Of a DNA stretch of 64,000 nt, positions 24,135 to 35,203 are shown in pieces. This DNA comes from Liolophura sinensis. Taxonomy: Eukaryota; Mollusca; Polyplacophora; Chitonida; Chitonidae. The notes under the pieces are model-generated. The model had not been told where the DNA came from, made no database searches, and was given only the letters and a program-made list of their open reading frames with translations. The translations under genes and the position numbers were made by a program. How positions within the stretch are numbered: position 1 is the first letter of the stretch; each line of letters begins with the position of its first letter. The stretch covers positions 2,544,001-2,608,000 of the forward strand of contig NC_088301.1 of NCBI RefSeq assembly GCF_032854445.1, read 5' to 3'.

Positions 24135-24455
24135 CTGGTTTGATTGGTGGAACATTATATTTTCTGTTGATTTGGTCGGTGGGACATTGTATTTCCTGTT
24201 GGTTTGGTCAGTGGGACATTATATTTTCTGTTTGTTTGGTCAGTGGGACATTATATTTCCTGGTGGTTTGGTCAGTGGGAAATTGTATTTCCTGTTGGTT
24301 TGTTCAGTGGGACATTATATTTTCTGTTTGTTTGGTCAGTGGGACATTATATTTTCTGGTGATTTGGTCAGTGGGACATTATATTTTCTGGTGGTTTGGT
24401 CGGTGGGACATAATATTTCTGTTGGTTTGGACGGTGGGACATTATATTTCCTGTT
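24135..24455 (+). repeat. 32-bp tandem repeat, about ten units
   Basis: The unit GGTTTGGTCAGTGGGACATT followed by ATATTTTCTGTT recurs every 32 bp (for example at 24183, 24215, 24247 and 24279). Because 32 is not a multiple of three and no frame of the unit contains a stop, two plus-strand frames stay open for more than 115 codons. These are not genes. Confidence 0.95.
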
Positions 24456-24459
24456 GGTG

Positions 24460-25650
24460 ACCAGTATTGTGCACCTATCTTGCAACTTGGAGTAAATAGT
24501 TTGCACATATTTGTGTACGCAATCTATACGTCCTGGCTGACGTGGAATAAGAATTACATTTCATTCCATGTTGATGTCACGTGATATTTACAAAATGTTT
24601 CAAGCCTTTGTGCTTGATGGGCTCTTAATGAACTCACATTTGTCGTGCCTCAGACATCCAACATTCGTCTTCATTATGTCAATATCTGCAAAAAAATCGT
24701 AAAATACCATGTATCGTTATTTGCCTTGACGTCCTCAAAGCTGTCCTTCGAGGCTATTCCGAATTCTGTGGAGTTCTAGGCAGCTGAAGATGGATTTGTT
24801 ATAAAGAACAAAAAATAATCCGCCGTTAGATATTATTGTGCTAAAGTCCGAAATGAAATCGATCGCACATGGTAGGTTTCCCATGGCCATACGATTTATC
24901 AGAAGTACAATTCAAGAAAACTACACATTAGCAACTGTTACAAAATAAATAAATGCATTCCCAAAGGAAAACATACAAGCTCGGTTTCGGGGTTTTAACG
25001 GTTTCTTCTATATCCAAAGCAATTTGTACTCAGTCAGAAAGCAAACTGTCTGATGGAAAGCAAGCAATTGTGCAAATTCTACTGCAATTACACGGCTGAT
25101 GTTCTTCCACTTTTCTGAAGATTACCTTTTCCAATCGTATGTTCAAAATGGCTAGAGAGAAACATGTGAATGAAAAGGAAAATGTCACAAGTCACTGGGC
25201 GAGTCCAATATTCCTCAGGTAATTTGTTAAACAACAAATAATGGCGATTATACAGATAATCTTTTTGAGCGATAAAATCTCTACAGTGTTTTAGGCTTAA
25301 CGCCAAGGTTCTTCCTGGCGATAAGGAGTTTGGAATGGAAGTACCGAGGAGGGGAAGGAGGGAGGTAAACGAAGAAAAAAATACATGTACTATCTATCTT
25401 AATGTGCCTGATAAATGTTGATATGAATCTATATATTGTGTTCCATACTCATATTAAGTATCTGATTCTATACAGAAATGAAATGAATTCTGTTACATTA
25501 CAGCCGAAATTACCGGCCTATAGGCTTGGATACAACCTTGGGAGAGATATTTCGTGAGCTCTGCCTCCAGTGTTCTTTTGTAAATATTTGCATTAAGCTA
25601 TAGACATGGTTTGTACAGCATTCTCGTGGGAATGCAGTGTAATTAATATA
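24460..25650. other. No exon recognised upstream of the 25.7-kb gene
   Basis: The 5' part and promoter of the candidate gene beginning at 25664 should lie here if its first exon is not complete. I found no clear TATA-type promoter or further exon. Confidence 0.3.
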
Positions 25651-25663
25651 AATTGATTATATA

Positions 25664-25894
25664 ATGTGGTTTCACATGATTCCTTCTCGACATGTGAGTT
25701 ATCTTCTGCTGAACGCAATCCAGGCAGATTTGAAGTTAGAAGAGCAACTATTTATTTGTCCTGAATTTACATGGGAATACCATATTGAGTTAACCAGCTT
25801 TGTTGGGCCAAAGCAGTTATGGCAAATCAAGTTTCCAAATGCCATTGTTGAAATGAGCAACGGTTGTCTGAAAAACGGCATTACTGCATGTCTG
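25664..25894 (+). CDS. Unrecognised gene, exon A
   Basis: Seventy-seven codons from an ATG (MWFHMIPSRHVSYLLLNAIQ...) end at a donor TCTG/GTATGTGA, phase 0. The frame is open back to 25652, so the ATG is probable but not proven as the true start, and an acceptor inside it (AATCCAG/GCAG) is possible. Residues such as FICPEFTWEYHIEL have a balanced protein-like composition and there is no repeat here. A 77-bp intron with a textbook 3' end separates it from exon B in the same phase. No family is recognised. Confidence 0.45.
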
Positions 25895-25971
25895 GTATGT
25901 GAAAGCGCCTTTTTTCATTATTAATCATTACCACTCTTTTTCTCGCTCTCTCTGTTTGGTACAATTTGTAG

Positions 25972-26098
25972 AAAATTAAACTGGGCGATGTACAGTATTA
26001 TGTGGGGCCTATCCGAAGAGCACTTAACTTGAAGCAACACGTTATCCCTGATCAGTTTTCTGAACAAAGCATTGCCCATCACGTGGAATTAATGACGG
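25972..26098 (+). CDS. Unrecognised gene, exon B
   Basis: The acceptor is excellent: a pyrimidine tract (ctttttctcgctctctctg) runs into acaatttgtag. The exon begins AAA ATT AAA in phase 0, continuing exon A without a shift. Forty-two codons encode KIKLGDVQYYVGPIRRALNL, then a hydrophilic stretch ending SIAHHVELMT. The likely donor is GACGG/GTATTT at 26098, phase 1. A weaker donor at CAC/GTGGAA (26082) would leave phase 0. The A-B junction, with matching phases and a short canonical intron, is the strongest spliced-gene signal in the window. Confidence 0.5.
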
Positions 26099-26209
26099 GT
26101 ATTTAAATCTTTCAGCACCAACTTTCTTTGGAACCTATAAATAAATGATTTGAGAAACATCTAAAGAAATGTCGCCTGGTGATTCCACCGTCTTAAATTT
26201 TTCTTACAG

Positions 26210-26281
26210 GTTGAGCTTAAGCCTGTTTCTCCGTTGGGTTTTCCTTGCACCTTGTGTGACGAGATTGAAGTCAAACTGTGA
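26210..26281 (+). CDS. Unrecognised gene, alternative terminal exon C
   Basis: A strong acceptor (ttaaatttttcttacag) precedes 23 codons reading VELKPVSPLGFPCTLCDEIE and a TGA. It joins exon B in frame only if the weak donor at 26082 is used. With the better donor at 26098 the first codon completed is followed at once by TGA, giving a protein that ends ...VELMTG. Either way this could be the 3' end of a short transcript, alternative to exons D and E. Confidence 0.25.
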   Translation, partial: VELKPVSPLGFPCTLCDEIEVKL

Positions 26282-26878
26282 CAGTGAATATAAATTAGCG
26301 CAGTAGATCTATCATTGGGATAAAGTCCACGGCTCTGTCGTTTCTCTCACCAGGTACTGTGGTGACTCTTGGTCACCACAATAAAAGGATGGACGTCATT
26401 TCCCTTATGTACTTGGGGGACTTACTAACCGTAAAAATGGAAATGACCGTGCAAAGTAACGATTTATTGATTTCGATAAATTTCTGTTATGTATTGATGC
26501 CTAATATATACACTATCGCAATAATCATATAAGATGTGACTAAATGGTTCCAACGTTAAAAGTGAAACATAAGTTTCTTTCAATCACATTTAGAAGTTGA
26601 GTTGGATAACAGAACGAATTTATGGATAACAGCGTCTATTTCTTCAGTGAGCAACGTTTCGGTATATGTACTAATGCCGTGATCAAGCATTATGGTCAAC
26701 TGGTTACAGCAATGGGTATGCAAAGAAAGGGCTAAGTTGTCGATTGTAAGATGTGAATAAAGAGTAAACATACAACGGATTGACAAGATTGACAAGAGAG
26801 GGTGGCATTGTTGATTGAACATTTGAACAAGCGCACAACAGACGAAACATTCATCAGTTGAAGAATAGCTTTAGACAA

Positions 26879-27330
26879 CTATGGGCAAAGGTGGCAGTCA
26901 GGCGAGGGTCTGTCTGCTGAGATGAGATCACTGTAGGCAGGGGAAATTAGGAATCCATTGTCTCGGTTAATTTGTGACTTTGATCGGCGTATTTCAATGG
27001 CTTCCATCAGCTTTCTTGCTGTGGTGTTGGTTATATTAGTTTTCAAGGGTCTAAAACAGACCAGTCTATCGTATGGCGGGGATTTCCCCTTATATGGTCT
27101 GATATAACAGATTTAGAGTCCTGAAATTTTAATGAGTGCTGGTGCTCCTTGGTTCTAAGTCGTAACGGCCGAGGGGTTTCTCCAATGTAATGTTGCTTAC
27201 ATGAGCATTTCCTTTCATCAATACAAATTTTGGAGGTTGGCGGGTGGTTGGAGGTCATTTTCGTGAAGCGTTCAAAAGGTTTTTGAGGGTGTTGCGGCTA
27301 CTGAAAATGGTGTCAATATTGGTCCTGTTT
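26879..27330 (-). pseudogene. Penelope-like element remnant, GIY-YIG endonuclease part
   Basis: Read on the minus strand, the 27258-27046 frame contains the Cys-rich lead-in CSCKQHYIGETPRPLRLRTK and EHQHS, then SVISDHIRGNPRHTIDW. These are typical of the GIY-YIG endonuclease domain at the C-terminus of Penelope-like retroelements. One TGA at 27043 interrupts it. The same frame continues through ARKLMEAIEIRRSKSQINRD and NGFLISPAYSDL to a stop at 26879, which matches the usual end of the family (a basic EAI-IR segment and an NRD motif). Upstream, a different frame contains TIFSSRNTLKNLL, the expected linker, so a frameshift lies near 27255. No reverse transcriptase domain remains. The 57-bp satellite begins within about 50 bp of the break. 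Confidence 0.85.
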
Positions 27331-27376
27331 TTTTTAAAATTTGTCGATAAGAATTACAGCTACATATCAATGTTGT

Positions 27377-29597
27377 CCGCCTCACTCTCGCACAACAAAA
27401 CTACACTGACTGCCAAAAATGATACTGTTTTCTCTGCCCCACACTCGCACAACGAGACTATTCTGACTGCCAAAAATGATACTGTTTTCTCCGCCCCACA
27501 CTCGCACAACGAGACTATACTGACTGCCAAAAATGATACTGTTTTCAACGCCTCGCACTCACACAACGAGACTATACTGACTGCCAAAAATGATACTGTT
27601 TTCTCCGCCCCACACTCGCACAACGAGACTATTCTGACTGCCAAAAATGATACTGTTTTCTCCGCCCCACACTCACACAACAAGACTATTCTGACTGCCA
27701 TAAAAGGATACTGTTTTCTCCGCCCCACACTCACACAACGAGGCTATACTGACTGCCAAAAATGATACTGTTTTCTCCCCCCCCCCCCACACTCGCACAA
27801 CGAGACTATTCTGACTGCCAAAAATGATACTGTTTTCTCCGCCCCACACTCACACAACAAGACTATTCTGACTGCCATAAAAGGATACTGTTTTCTCCGC
27901 CCCACACTCACACAACGAGACTATTCTGACTGCCAAAAATGATACTGTTTTCTCTGCCCCACACTCGCACAACGAGACTATACTGACTGCCAAAGATGAT
28001 ACTGTTTTCTCCGCCCCACACTCGCACAACGAGACTATTCTGACTGCCAAAAATGATACTTTTTTCTCCGCCCCTCACTCACACAACGAGACTATACTGA
28101 CTGCCAAAAATGATACTGTTTTCTCTGCCCACACTCGCACAACGAGACTACACTGACTGCCAAAAATGATAGTTTTTTCTGCCCCACACTCACACAACGA
28201 GACTATACTGACTGCCAAAAATGATACTGTTTTCTCTGCCCACACTCGCACAACGAGACTATACTGACTGCCAAAAACAACGCTGTTTTCTCTGCCCCAC
28301 ACTCACACAACGAGACTATACTGACTGCCAAAAATGATACTGTTTTCTCCGCCCCACACTCGCACAACGAGACTATTCTGACTGCCAAAAATGATACTGT
28401 TTTCTCCGCCCCACACTCGCACAACGAGACTATTCTGACTGCCAAAAATGATACTGTTTTCTCTGCCCACACTCGCACAACGAGACTATACTGACTGCCA
28501 AAAATGATACTGTTTTCTCTGCCCCACACTCACACAACGAGGCTATACTGACTGCCAAAAATGATACTGTTTTCTCTGCCCACACTCACACAACGAGACT
28601 ATTCTGACTGCCAAAAATGATACAGTTTTCTCCGCCCCACACTCGCACAAGGAGACTATTCTGACTGCCAAAAATGATACTGTTTTCTCTGCCCACACTC
28701 GCACAACGAGACTATTCTGACTGCCAAAAATGATACTGTTTTCTCTGCCCCACACTCGCACAACGAGACTATACTGACTGCCAAAAATGATACTGTTTTC
28801 TCTGCCCCACACTCGCACAACGAGACTATACTGACTGCCAAAAATGATACTGTTTTCTCTGCCCACACTCGCACAACGAGACTACACTGACTGCCAAAAA
28901 TGATACTGTTTTCTCCGCCCCACACTCGCACAACGAGACTATTCTGACTGCCAAAAATGATACTGTTTTCTCTGCCCCACACTCGCACAACGAGACTATA
29001 CTGACTGCCAAAAATGATACTGTTTTCTCTGCCCCACACTCGCACAACGAGACTATACTGACTGCCAAATATGATACTGTTTTCTCCGCCCCACACTCGC
29101 ACAACGAGACTATACTGACTGCCAAAAATGATACTGTTTTTCCAGCTCCACTCTCGCACAACGAGACTATAATGACTGCCAAAAACAACGCTGTTTTTCC
29201 CGCCCCACACTCACACAACGCAACTATTCTGACTGCCAAAAATGATACTGTTTTTTCCGCCCCACTTTCACACAACATATCTATACTGACTGCCAAAAAT
29301 GATATTGTTTTTTTCCGCCACACTCTTACACAACAAAACTATACTGACTGCCAAACATGATACTGTTTTTTCCGCCCACTCTCGCACAACAAAGTCATAC
29401 TGACAACCAAAATTGATGCTGTTTTCTTCGCCCTACTCTCACGCAACAAAACTATACTCACTGCCAAAGATGATACTGTTTTTCCCACCCCACTCTCGCA
29501 CAAGAAAACTATACTGACTACCAAAAATGCCCCTGTTTTTCCCGTCCCACTCTCGCACAACAAAGCTTTTCTGACGGCCAAAATGATACTGTTTTAA
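27377..29597 (+). repeat. 57-bp satellite array, about 39 units
   Basis: The unit contains CACACTCGCACAACGAGACT, then ATTCTGACTGCCAAAAATGA, then TACTGTTTTCTCCGCCC. At exactly 57 bp (19 codons) it keeps several frames open on both strands for up to 184 codons. Units shortened by one C (56 bp) shift the frame. Central units are nearly identical, while both ends are more diverged. It shows no promoter or start context and is best treated as non-coding satellite, lying in the proposed intron between exons B and D. Confidence 0.95.
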
Positions 29598-29725
29598 CAG
29601 GAAATTTTGCAGGAAATGACACGACGTGCATGTAGCAAGCATTGCAATGTGATCAAAGACTACAGAAGAAAAAACACAGCTTGTGCAATGGTTTGAAGGT
29701 TTGCACAAATCCCATGTCATTACAG

Positions 29726-29930
29726 AGACGTGGATGCTTATTGATTTTCCACTTTACATTTGCCTCTTCTGGCTGTGCTGCTGTGTGTCTGAGCTTCTGT
29801 ATAGGAACGCTGCAGACGCCACCATTTCTCATCTTATGGATTTCTGCACAGCATTTCCGAGAATTTTCACTTTTAACGTTTGTTCGACAAAAACAGTTAA
29901 CTTTAAATTAACGAATTGTTCTCTTTTGGT
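29726..29930 (+). CDS. Unrecognised gene, candidate exon D
   Basis: The acceptor cccatgtcattacag is followed by 205 open bases. Two leading bases complete the codon split by exon B (phase 1), so B joins D in frame. The peptide has a hydrophobic, Cys-rich segment (FPLYICLFWLCCCV) and then a mixed stretch (NAADATISHLMDFCTAFPRI). The proposed donor is GGT/GTGAGA, phase 2, with a poor last exon base. A neighbouring plus-strand frame (29916-30137, containing ISPEVTVNGKSLNPIAQMYH and a donor GGAAAG/GTATTG) overlaps it in another frame, so the true exon structure may differ. Confidence 0.25.
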
Positions 29931-30207
29931 GTGAGATATCTTCATTCTGTTCCTATGTTTGCTGAAGTGAACCCATTGTTCGCCATTGTTTTTAAACCCC
30001 ATTTAACCCCGTTGGAAATTTCACCAGAAGTCACAGTTAACGGGAAATCGTTAAACCCGATTGCCCAAATGTATCACAAAGTCTGTGTTCCAATATATAG
30101 GGGAAAGGTATTGTTAAATAACAAAACATTTCTGTAAACATTTATTTTATTATTGTTTTTTTTTATTATTTTGTTTTTTCATTTTATTTCTTACAAAAAA
30201 TGTACAG

Positions 30208-30286
30208 AATATTCATTGAAGGTGCAAAGATGGAAACGCCCTTAGAGCAGAGAAACAGGCTCCAGAGAATGGCCGACATGGTTTAA
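30208..30286 (+). CDS. Unrecognised gene, candidate terminal exon E
   Basis: A long T-rich tract (about 30140-30195) leads to the acceptor aaaaatgtacag. One leading base completes the codon left by exon D (phase 2), and 25 codons follow, reading IFIEGAKMETPLEQRNRLQR then MADMV and TAA. The highly polar, helix-like composition is typical of a protein C-terminus. It rests on splice-phase consistency only. Confidence 0.25.
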
Positions 30287-30612
30287 CTTCAGTGTCAGCA
30301 TCTTTCAAAATTTTCAAGCTAGATGGTTGCATTAGTTTTCTGGAACATTCTACTGATCCACTGTGTTAAAAACACCAAAGGTCAAACCAGTACAGTTGGT
30401 GTTCGGACTTGATTCGTTACAAGAACTCGGTACATAAAAAAGAGGTTATACAAAGAGTTTGTCATTTGTGGTTATCTTTGGAGTATATTATCTGGCTGAA
30501 GTTATATGTTTTTTCAATAAGAGGATACCAAGAGTTGGGGAGGTCAAACATTAAATAAAGCACAAAGTAAACAAGATATTCCGCCAGTGTGAAGCTTTCA
30601 GGTAGTATATTC

Positions 30613-30872
30613 TTGTGATGTGTCACTGTAGATTTTCCGGGTGTTTTCATAATCAGGATGGCTTCTACTTGTGATGTGTCACTGTAGATTTTCAGGGTGT
30701 TTTCATAATCAGGATGGCTACTACTTGTGGTGTGCCACTGTAGATTTTCCGGGAGATTTCATAATCAGGGTGGCTTCTACTTGTGATGTGTCACTGTAGA
30801 TTTTCCGGGTGTTTCCATAATCAGGGTGGCTACTACTTGTGATGTGCCACGGTAGATTTTCCGGGAGACGAT
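30613..30872 (+). repeat. 56-bp tandem repeat, four to five units
   Basis: TTGTGATGTGTCACTGTAGA followed by TTTTCCGGGTGTTTTCATAA and TCAGGATGGCTTCTAC recurs at 30613, 30669, 30725, 30781 and 30837. The spacing is exactly 56 bp. Confidence 0.95.
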
Positions 30873-31084
30873 ACGTTCAGGAGGACAGGAAGTAGCTTTT
30901 TTTATTGACGAGACATTAAAACTGTGACAGAATGGACCTGTAAACACTTCACATTCTAGCTAAAACCAATATTCCTATAGTCCCCTCGTTTACATCGATT
31001 CCGTCATTGTGATAAGTCATATCTGAGATCAATGCGTATTGAAATTATGGGAATGTGACCCGACACGAATCTTCATAGCTCTTG

Positions 31085-31234
31085 TTTATTTATTCATTTA
31101 TTTATTTGATTGGTGTTTTACTCAAGAATATTTCACTTATACGACGGCAGCCAGCATTATGGTGGGAGGAAACAACACAAAGCCCGAGAGAAACCCACGA
31201 ACATCCGCAGGTTGCTGACAAACCTTCCCACATC
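31085..31234 (-). repeat. SINE family 1, head lost at the satellite border
   Basis: The tail side (TTTATTTATTTGATTGG) and body (TATACGACGG, CCAGCATTATGGTGGGAGGA, CATCCGCAGGTTGCTG) are present on the minus orientation. The match stops at CCTTCCCACAT, and the 26-bp satellite begins within a few bases, replacing the tRNA-derived head. Confidence 0.9.
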
Positions 31235-31240
31235 AAGACA

Positions 31241-34034
31241 AAATGGCATGCCCTCACATGAGGATGTAATGGCATGCCCTCACACCAGGATGTAATGGCA
31301 TGCCCTCACATGAGGATGTAATGGCATGCTCTCACACCAGGATATAATGGCATGCCCTCACAGCAGGATGTAATGACATGCCCTCACATCAGAATATAAT
31401 GGCATGCCCTCACATCAGGATATAATGACAGGCCCTCACACCAGGATGTAATGGCATGCCCTCACATCAGGATGTAGTGGCATGCTCTCACACTTGGATG
31501 TAATGTCATGCCCTCACACCAGGATGTAATGGCATACCCTCACAGCAGGATATAATGGCTGGCCCTAACAGCAGGATATAATGGCAAGCCGTCACATCAG
31601 TATATAATGACATGCCCTCACAGCAGGATATAATGGCATGCCCTCAAATCAGGATATAATGGCAAGCCCTCACATCAGTATATAATGACATGCCCTCACA
31701 CCAGGATATAATGGCAGGCCATCACACCAGGATATAGGGGCAGGCCGTCACACCAAGATATAATGGCATGCCCTCACACCAGGATGTAATGGCATGCCCT
31801 CACATCAGGATATAGTGGCATGCCCTCACATCAGAATATAATGGCAAGCCGTCACATCAGGATATAATGACATGCCCTCACACCAGAATATAATGGCATG
31901 CCCTAACACCAGGATATAATGGCATGCCCTCACACCAGGATATAATGGCAGGCCCCAACAGCAGGATATTATGGCAGGCCCTAACAGCAGGATACAATGG
32001 CAGGCCCTAACACCAGGATATAATGACATGCCCTCACACCAGGATAAAATGGCAGGCCCTAACACCAGGATATAATGGCAAGCCGTCACATCAGTATATA
32101 ATGACATGCCCTCACACCAGGATATAATGGCATGCCCTCACATCAGGATATAATGGCAAGCCGTCACATCAGTATATAATGACATGCCTTCACGCCAGGA
32201 TATAATGACACGCCACAACAGCAGGATATAATGGCAGGCCCTAACAGCAGGAAATAATGGCATGCCCTAATAGCAGGATATAATGGCATGCTCTCACACC
32301 AGGATATAATGGCAGGCCCTAACAGCAGGATATAATGGCATTCCCTCACATCAGGATGTAATGGCATGCTCTCACGCCAGGATGTAGTGGCATGCTTTTA
32401 CATCAGGATATAATGGCAGGGCCTCACACCAGGATATAATGGCATGCCCTCACATCAGGATGTAATGTCATGTCCTCACATCAGGATGTAATGTCATGCT
32501 CTCACACCAGGATATAATGGCAAGCCGTCACATCAGGATATAATGACATGCCCTCACACCAGGATAAAATGGCAGGCCCTTACAGCAGGATATAATGGCA
32601 TGCCCTCACATCAGGATATAATGACATGCCCTCACACCAGGATATAATGGCAGGCCCTAACAGCAAGATATAATGACATGCCCTCACATCAGGATATAAT
32701 GGCATGTCCTAACATCAGGATGTAATGGCATAATCTCACACTAGGATATAATGGCATGCCCTCACACCAGGATGTAATGGCATGCTCTCACATCAGGATG
32801 TAATGGCATGCTCTCACACCAGGATGTGATGGCATGCCCTCACAGCAGGATATAGTGGCACGCCCTCACAGCAGGATATAATGGCATGCCCTAACATCAG
32901 GAGATAATGGCAGGCCCTCACACCAGAATATAATGACATGCCCTCACAGCAGGATATAATGGCTGGCCCTAACAGCAGGATATAATGGCAAGCCGTCACA
33001 TCAGTATATAATGACATGCCCTCACAGCAGGATATAATGGCATGCCCTCAAATCAGGATATAATGGCAAGCCCTCACATCAGTATATAATGACATGCCCT
33101 CACACCAGGATATAATGGCAGGCCATCACACCAAGATATAGGGGCAGGCCGTCACACCAAGATATAATGGCATGTCCTCACACCAGGATGTAATGGCATG
33201 CCCTCACATCAGGATATAGTGGGATGCCCTCACATCAGAATATAATGGCAAGCCGTCACATCAGGATATAATGACATGCCCTCACACCAGGATATAATGG
33301 CATGCCCTCACACCAGGATATAATGGCAGGCCCCAACAGCAGGATATTATGGCAGGCCCTAACAGCAGGATATAATGTCAGGCCCTAACAGCAGGATATA
33401 ATGACATGCCTTCACACCAGGATATAATGGCATTCCCTCACATCAGGGTGTAATGGCAAGCCGTCACATCAGGATATAATGGCATGCCCTCACATCAGGA
33501 TATAATGGCATGCTCTCACATCAGGATATAATGCCATGCCCTCACATCAGGATGTAATGGCATGCTCTCACACCAGGATATAATGGCATGCCCTTACAGT
33601 AGGATGTAATGTCATGCCCTCACACCAGGATATAGTGGCATGCCCTCACATGAGGATATAATGGCATGCCCTCACACCAGGATATAATGGCAGGCCCTAA
33701 CAGCAGGATATAATGGCATGCCCTAACAGCAGGATATAATGGCAGACTCTCACACCAGGATACAATGGCAGGCCCTAACAGCAGGATATAATGGCAGGCC
33801 CTCACACCAGGATATAATGGCAGGCCCTCACACCAGGATATAATGGCATGCTTTCACACCAGGATGTAATGGCATGCCCTCACACCAGGTTGTAATGGCA
33901 TGCTCTCACACCAGGATGTAATGGCATGCCCTCACACCAGGATATAATGGCATGCCCTCACACCAGGATATATTGGCATGCCCTCACATCAGGATATAAT
34001 GGCAGGCCCTAACATATAAAGATAAAATGGCATG
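31241..34034 (+). repeat. 26-bp satellite array, about 107 units
   Basis: The unit is ATGGCATGCCCTCACACCAG followed by GATATA, with variants at a few fixed positions (CATGCC/CAGGCC, CTCAC/CTAAC, CACCAG/CATCAG/CAGCAG, GATATA/GATGTA). Most units carry GCATGC. A block of about 450 bp is repeated at an offset of 1404 bp (54 units). The frames of 60-90 codons across it reflect three-unit (78-bp) periods without stops. Confidence 0.97.
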
Positions 34035-34111
34035 AAGTCCTTCTTATAACAACCGTAACAGGAACAACCTATGATTTGCCGAACATCGGTGGTTTGCCTC
34101 GAGCACCATTG

Positions 34112-34198
34112 TTTTCCTTCATTCATAAAACTGACCGCCAGCGTTCTGGTGATTTTTTTAGTATGGCGTTAACCAGCAATAAGATAAGCAAATAAATC
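34112..34198 (+). repeat. Diverged SINE family 1 tail
   Basis: AACTGACCGCCAGCGTTCTG, AGTATGGCGTTAACCAGCAA and an AAATAAATCAAA end follow the order of the SINE 3' part, with many changes. It lies about 80 bp beyond the end of the 26-bp satellite, in the orientation opposite to the SINE at the other border. Confidence 0.45.
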
Positions 34199-34769
34199 AA
34201 AAGTTTACCTCCCCGGTTGGCTGTGGTATATATCTATACCACTACAACTAGCCCATTACATCTGCAAGCATGAAGGTCTGCCAATGCCCAGACCCTTAAG
34301 ATTACCAGGAAAAAACATTATACGTCAACTGTATCGTCATTCCTCGACTCACAGACGATGACATACAACCCTATCCACAATACAAGACATGCCCTTCAGC
34401 TATATTACATAATTCAACATCTACAGGGCACTTGGTTTTCCGAAATATTGAATCAAGCTAATTATATGCAATGATATTTCCTGTCGCCAAGGTAACTGTC
34501 GAACATATCGACAGCATCCAATTTCTGCCGAGGCTAATGAAACTTATATATGAGCATTTCTGACAGATCGACATGGATATATACTCGAATCTTATGTCAG
34601 TGATGTATCGTTTAGTATCGTGTCTTGTCTTTGTCTGATGATTTGAGAGATCTCACTGAATATAAAGTGCACAGCAAAATGTACCTTGTTAAAACTCTCA
34701 GTTGAAGATATATGAACTAGATCAAACGGGGCATAATAGCATTAACGTAACATGTAACAATAATAAGTA
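34199..34769. other. No feature recognised
   Basis: No reading frame of note and no repeat was seen. Confidence 0.35.
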
Positions 34770-35035
34770 ATCAATTTATTTATTTGATTGGTCTTTTACG
34801 CCGTACTCACGAATATTTCACTTATACGACGGCGGCCAGTATTAAGGTGGGAGGAAACCGGGTAGAGGCCGGGGGAAACACACGACCATCCGCAGGTTGC
34901 TGGCAGACCTTCCCACTTACGGCCGGAGAGAAAGCCTGCATGAGCCGGACTTGAACTCACAGCGACCGCATTGGTGAGAGGCTTCTGGGTCATTACGCTG
35001 CGCTAGCGCGCTAACCGACTGAGCCACGGAGGCCC
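34770..35035 (-). repeat. SINE family 1, most complete copy
   Basis: On the minus strand the element starts GGGGCCTCCGTGGCTCAGTC and GGTTAGCGCGCTAGCGC, which includes a good polymerase III A box. A B-box-like TGTGAGTTCAAGTCCGGC comes about 45 bases later. The body runs through TCCGGCCGTAAGTGGGAAGG, CTGCCAGCAACCTGCGGATG and GTTTCCTCCCACC. The 3' part has CGCCGTCGTATAAGTGAAAT, ACGGCGTAAAAGACCAATCA and an AATAAATAAATT tail. It is the reference for the other copies listed here. The element resembles the tRNA-derived metaSINE-type elements of molluscs, but I cannot confirm that name from sequence alone. Confidence 0.95.
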
Positions 35036-35171
35036 CTAGTACTCATTTGATGCCTGAGTGGCCAGTCTCTAGGTGTCCGGTGTAACACATTTGCTTCTGC
35101 ATAGATGCGCTGGCTTGCATCACGCTCTCGCTACATCAGTTGCGACATTCAGCCAGATCGTTTTTGTCAGG

Positions 35172-35174
<3 letters not shown>

Positions 35175-35202
<28 letters not shown>

Positions 35203-35203
35203 A
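35175..35203 (+). repeat. ATA trinucleotide microsatellite
   Basis: About nine ATA/TAA units run without interruption. Confidence 0.92.

Noticed and set aside
24064-24495. Two overlapping plus-strand frames of 143 and 117 codons with a WDIIF-type repeat
   Set aside because: They arise from a 32-bp tandem repeat with no stop in any forward frame. The same DNA gives the same peptide in two frames, which a gene would not.
28656-29323. Minus-strand frames of 165 and 184 codons with a CGAEKTVSF-type repeat
   Set aside because: These follow from the 57-bp satellite unit being 19 codons. They overlap each other in different frames and are broken by 56-bp units.
31826-33805. Minus-strand frames with repeated ACHYIL-type peptides
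   Set aside because: They are produced by the 26-bp satellite (three units equal 26 codons).
31241-34034. A CRISPR array
   Set aside because: The units are contiguous 26-bp repeats with no unique spacers, and the genome is eukaryotic with no cas genes.
34990-35034. A tRNA gene on the minus strand
   Set aside because: The A box and B box belong to the head of a SINE. The sequence cannot form a complete tRNA cloverleaf and continues into the SINE body.
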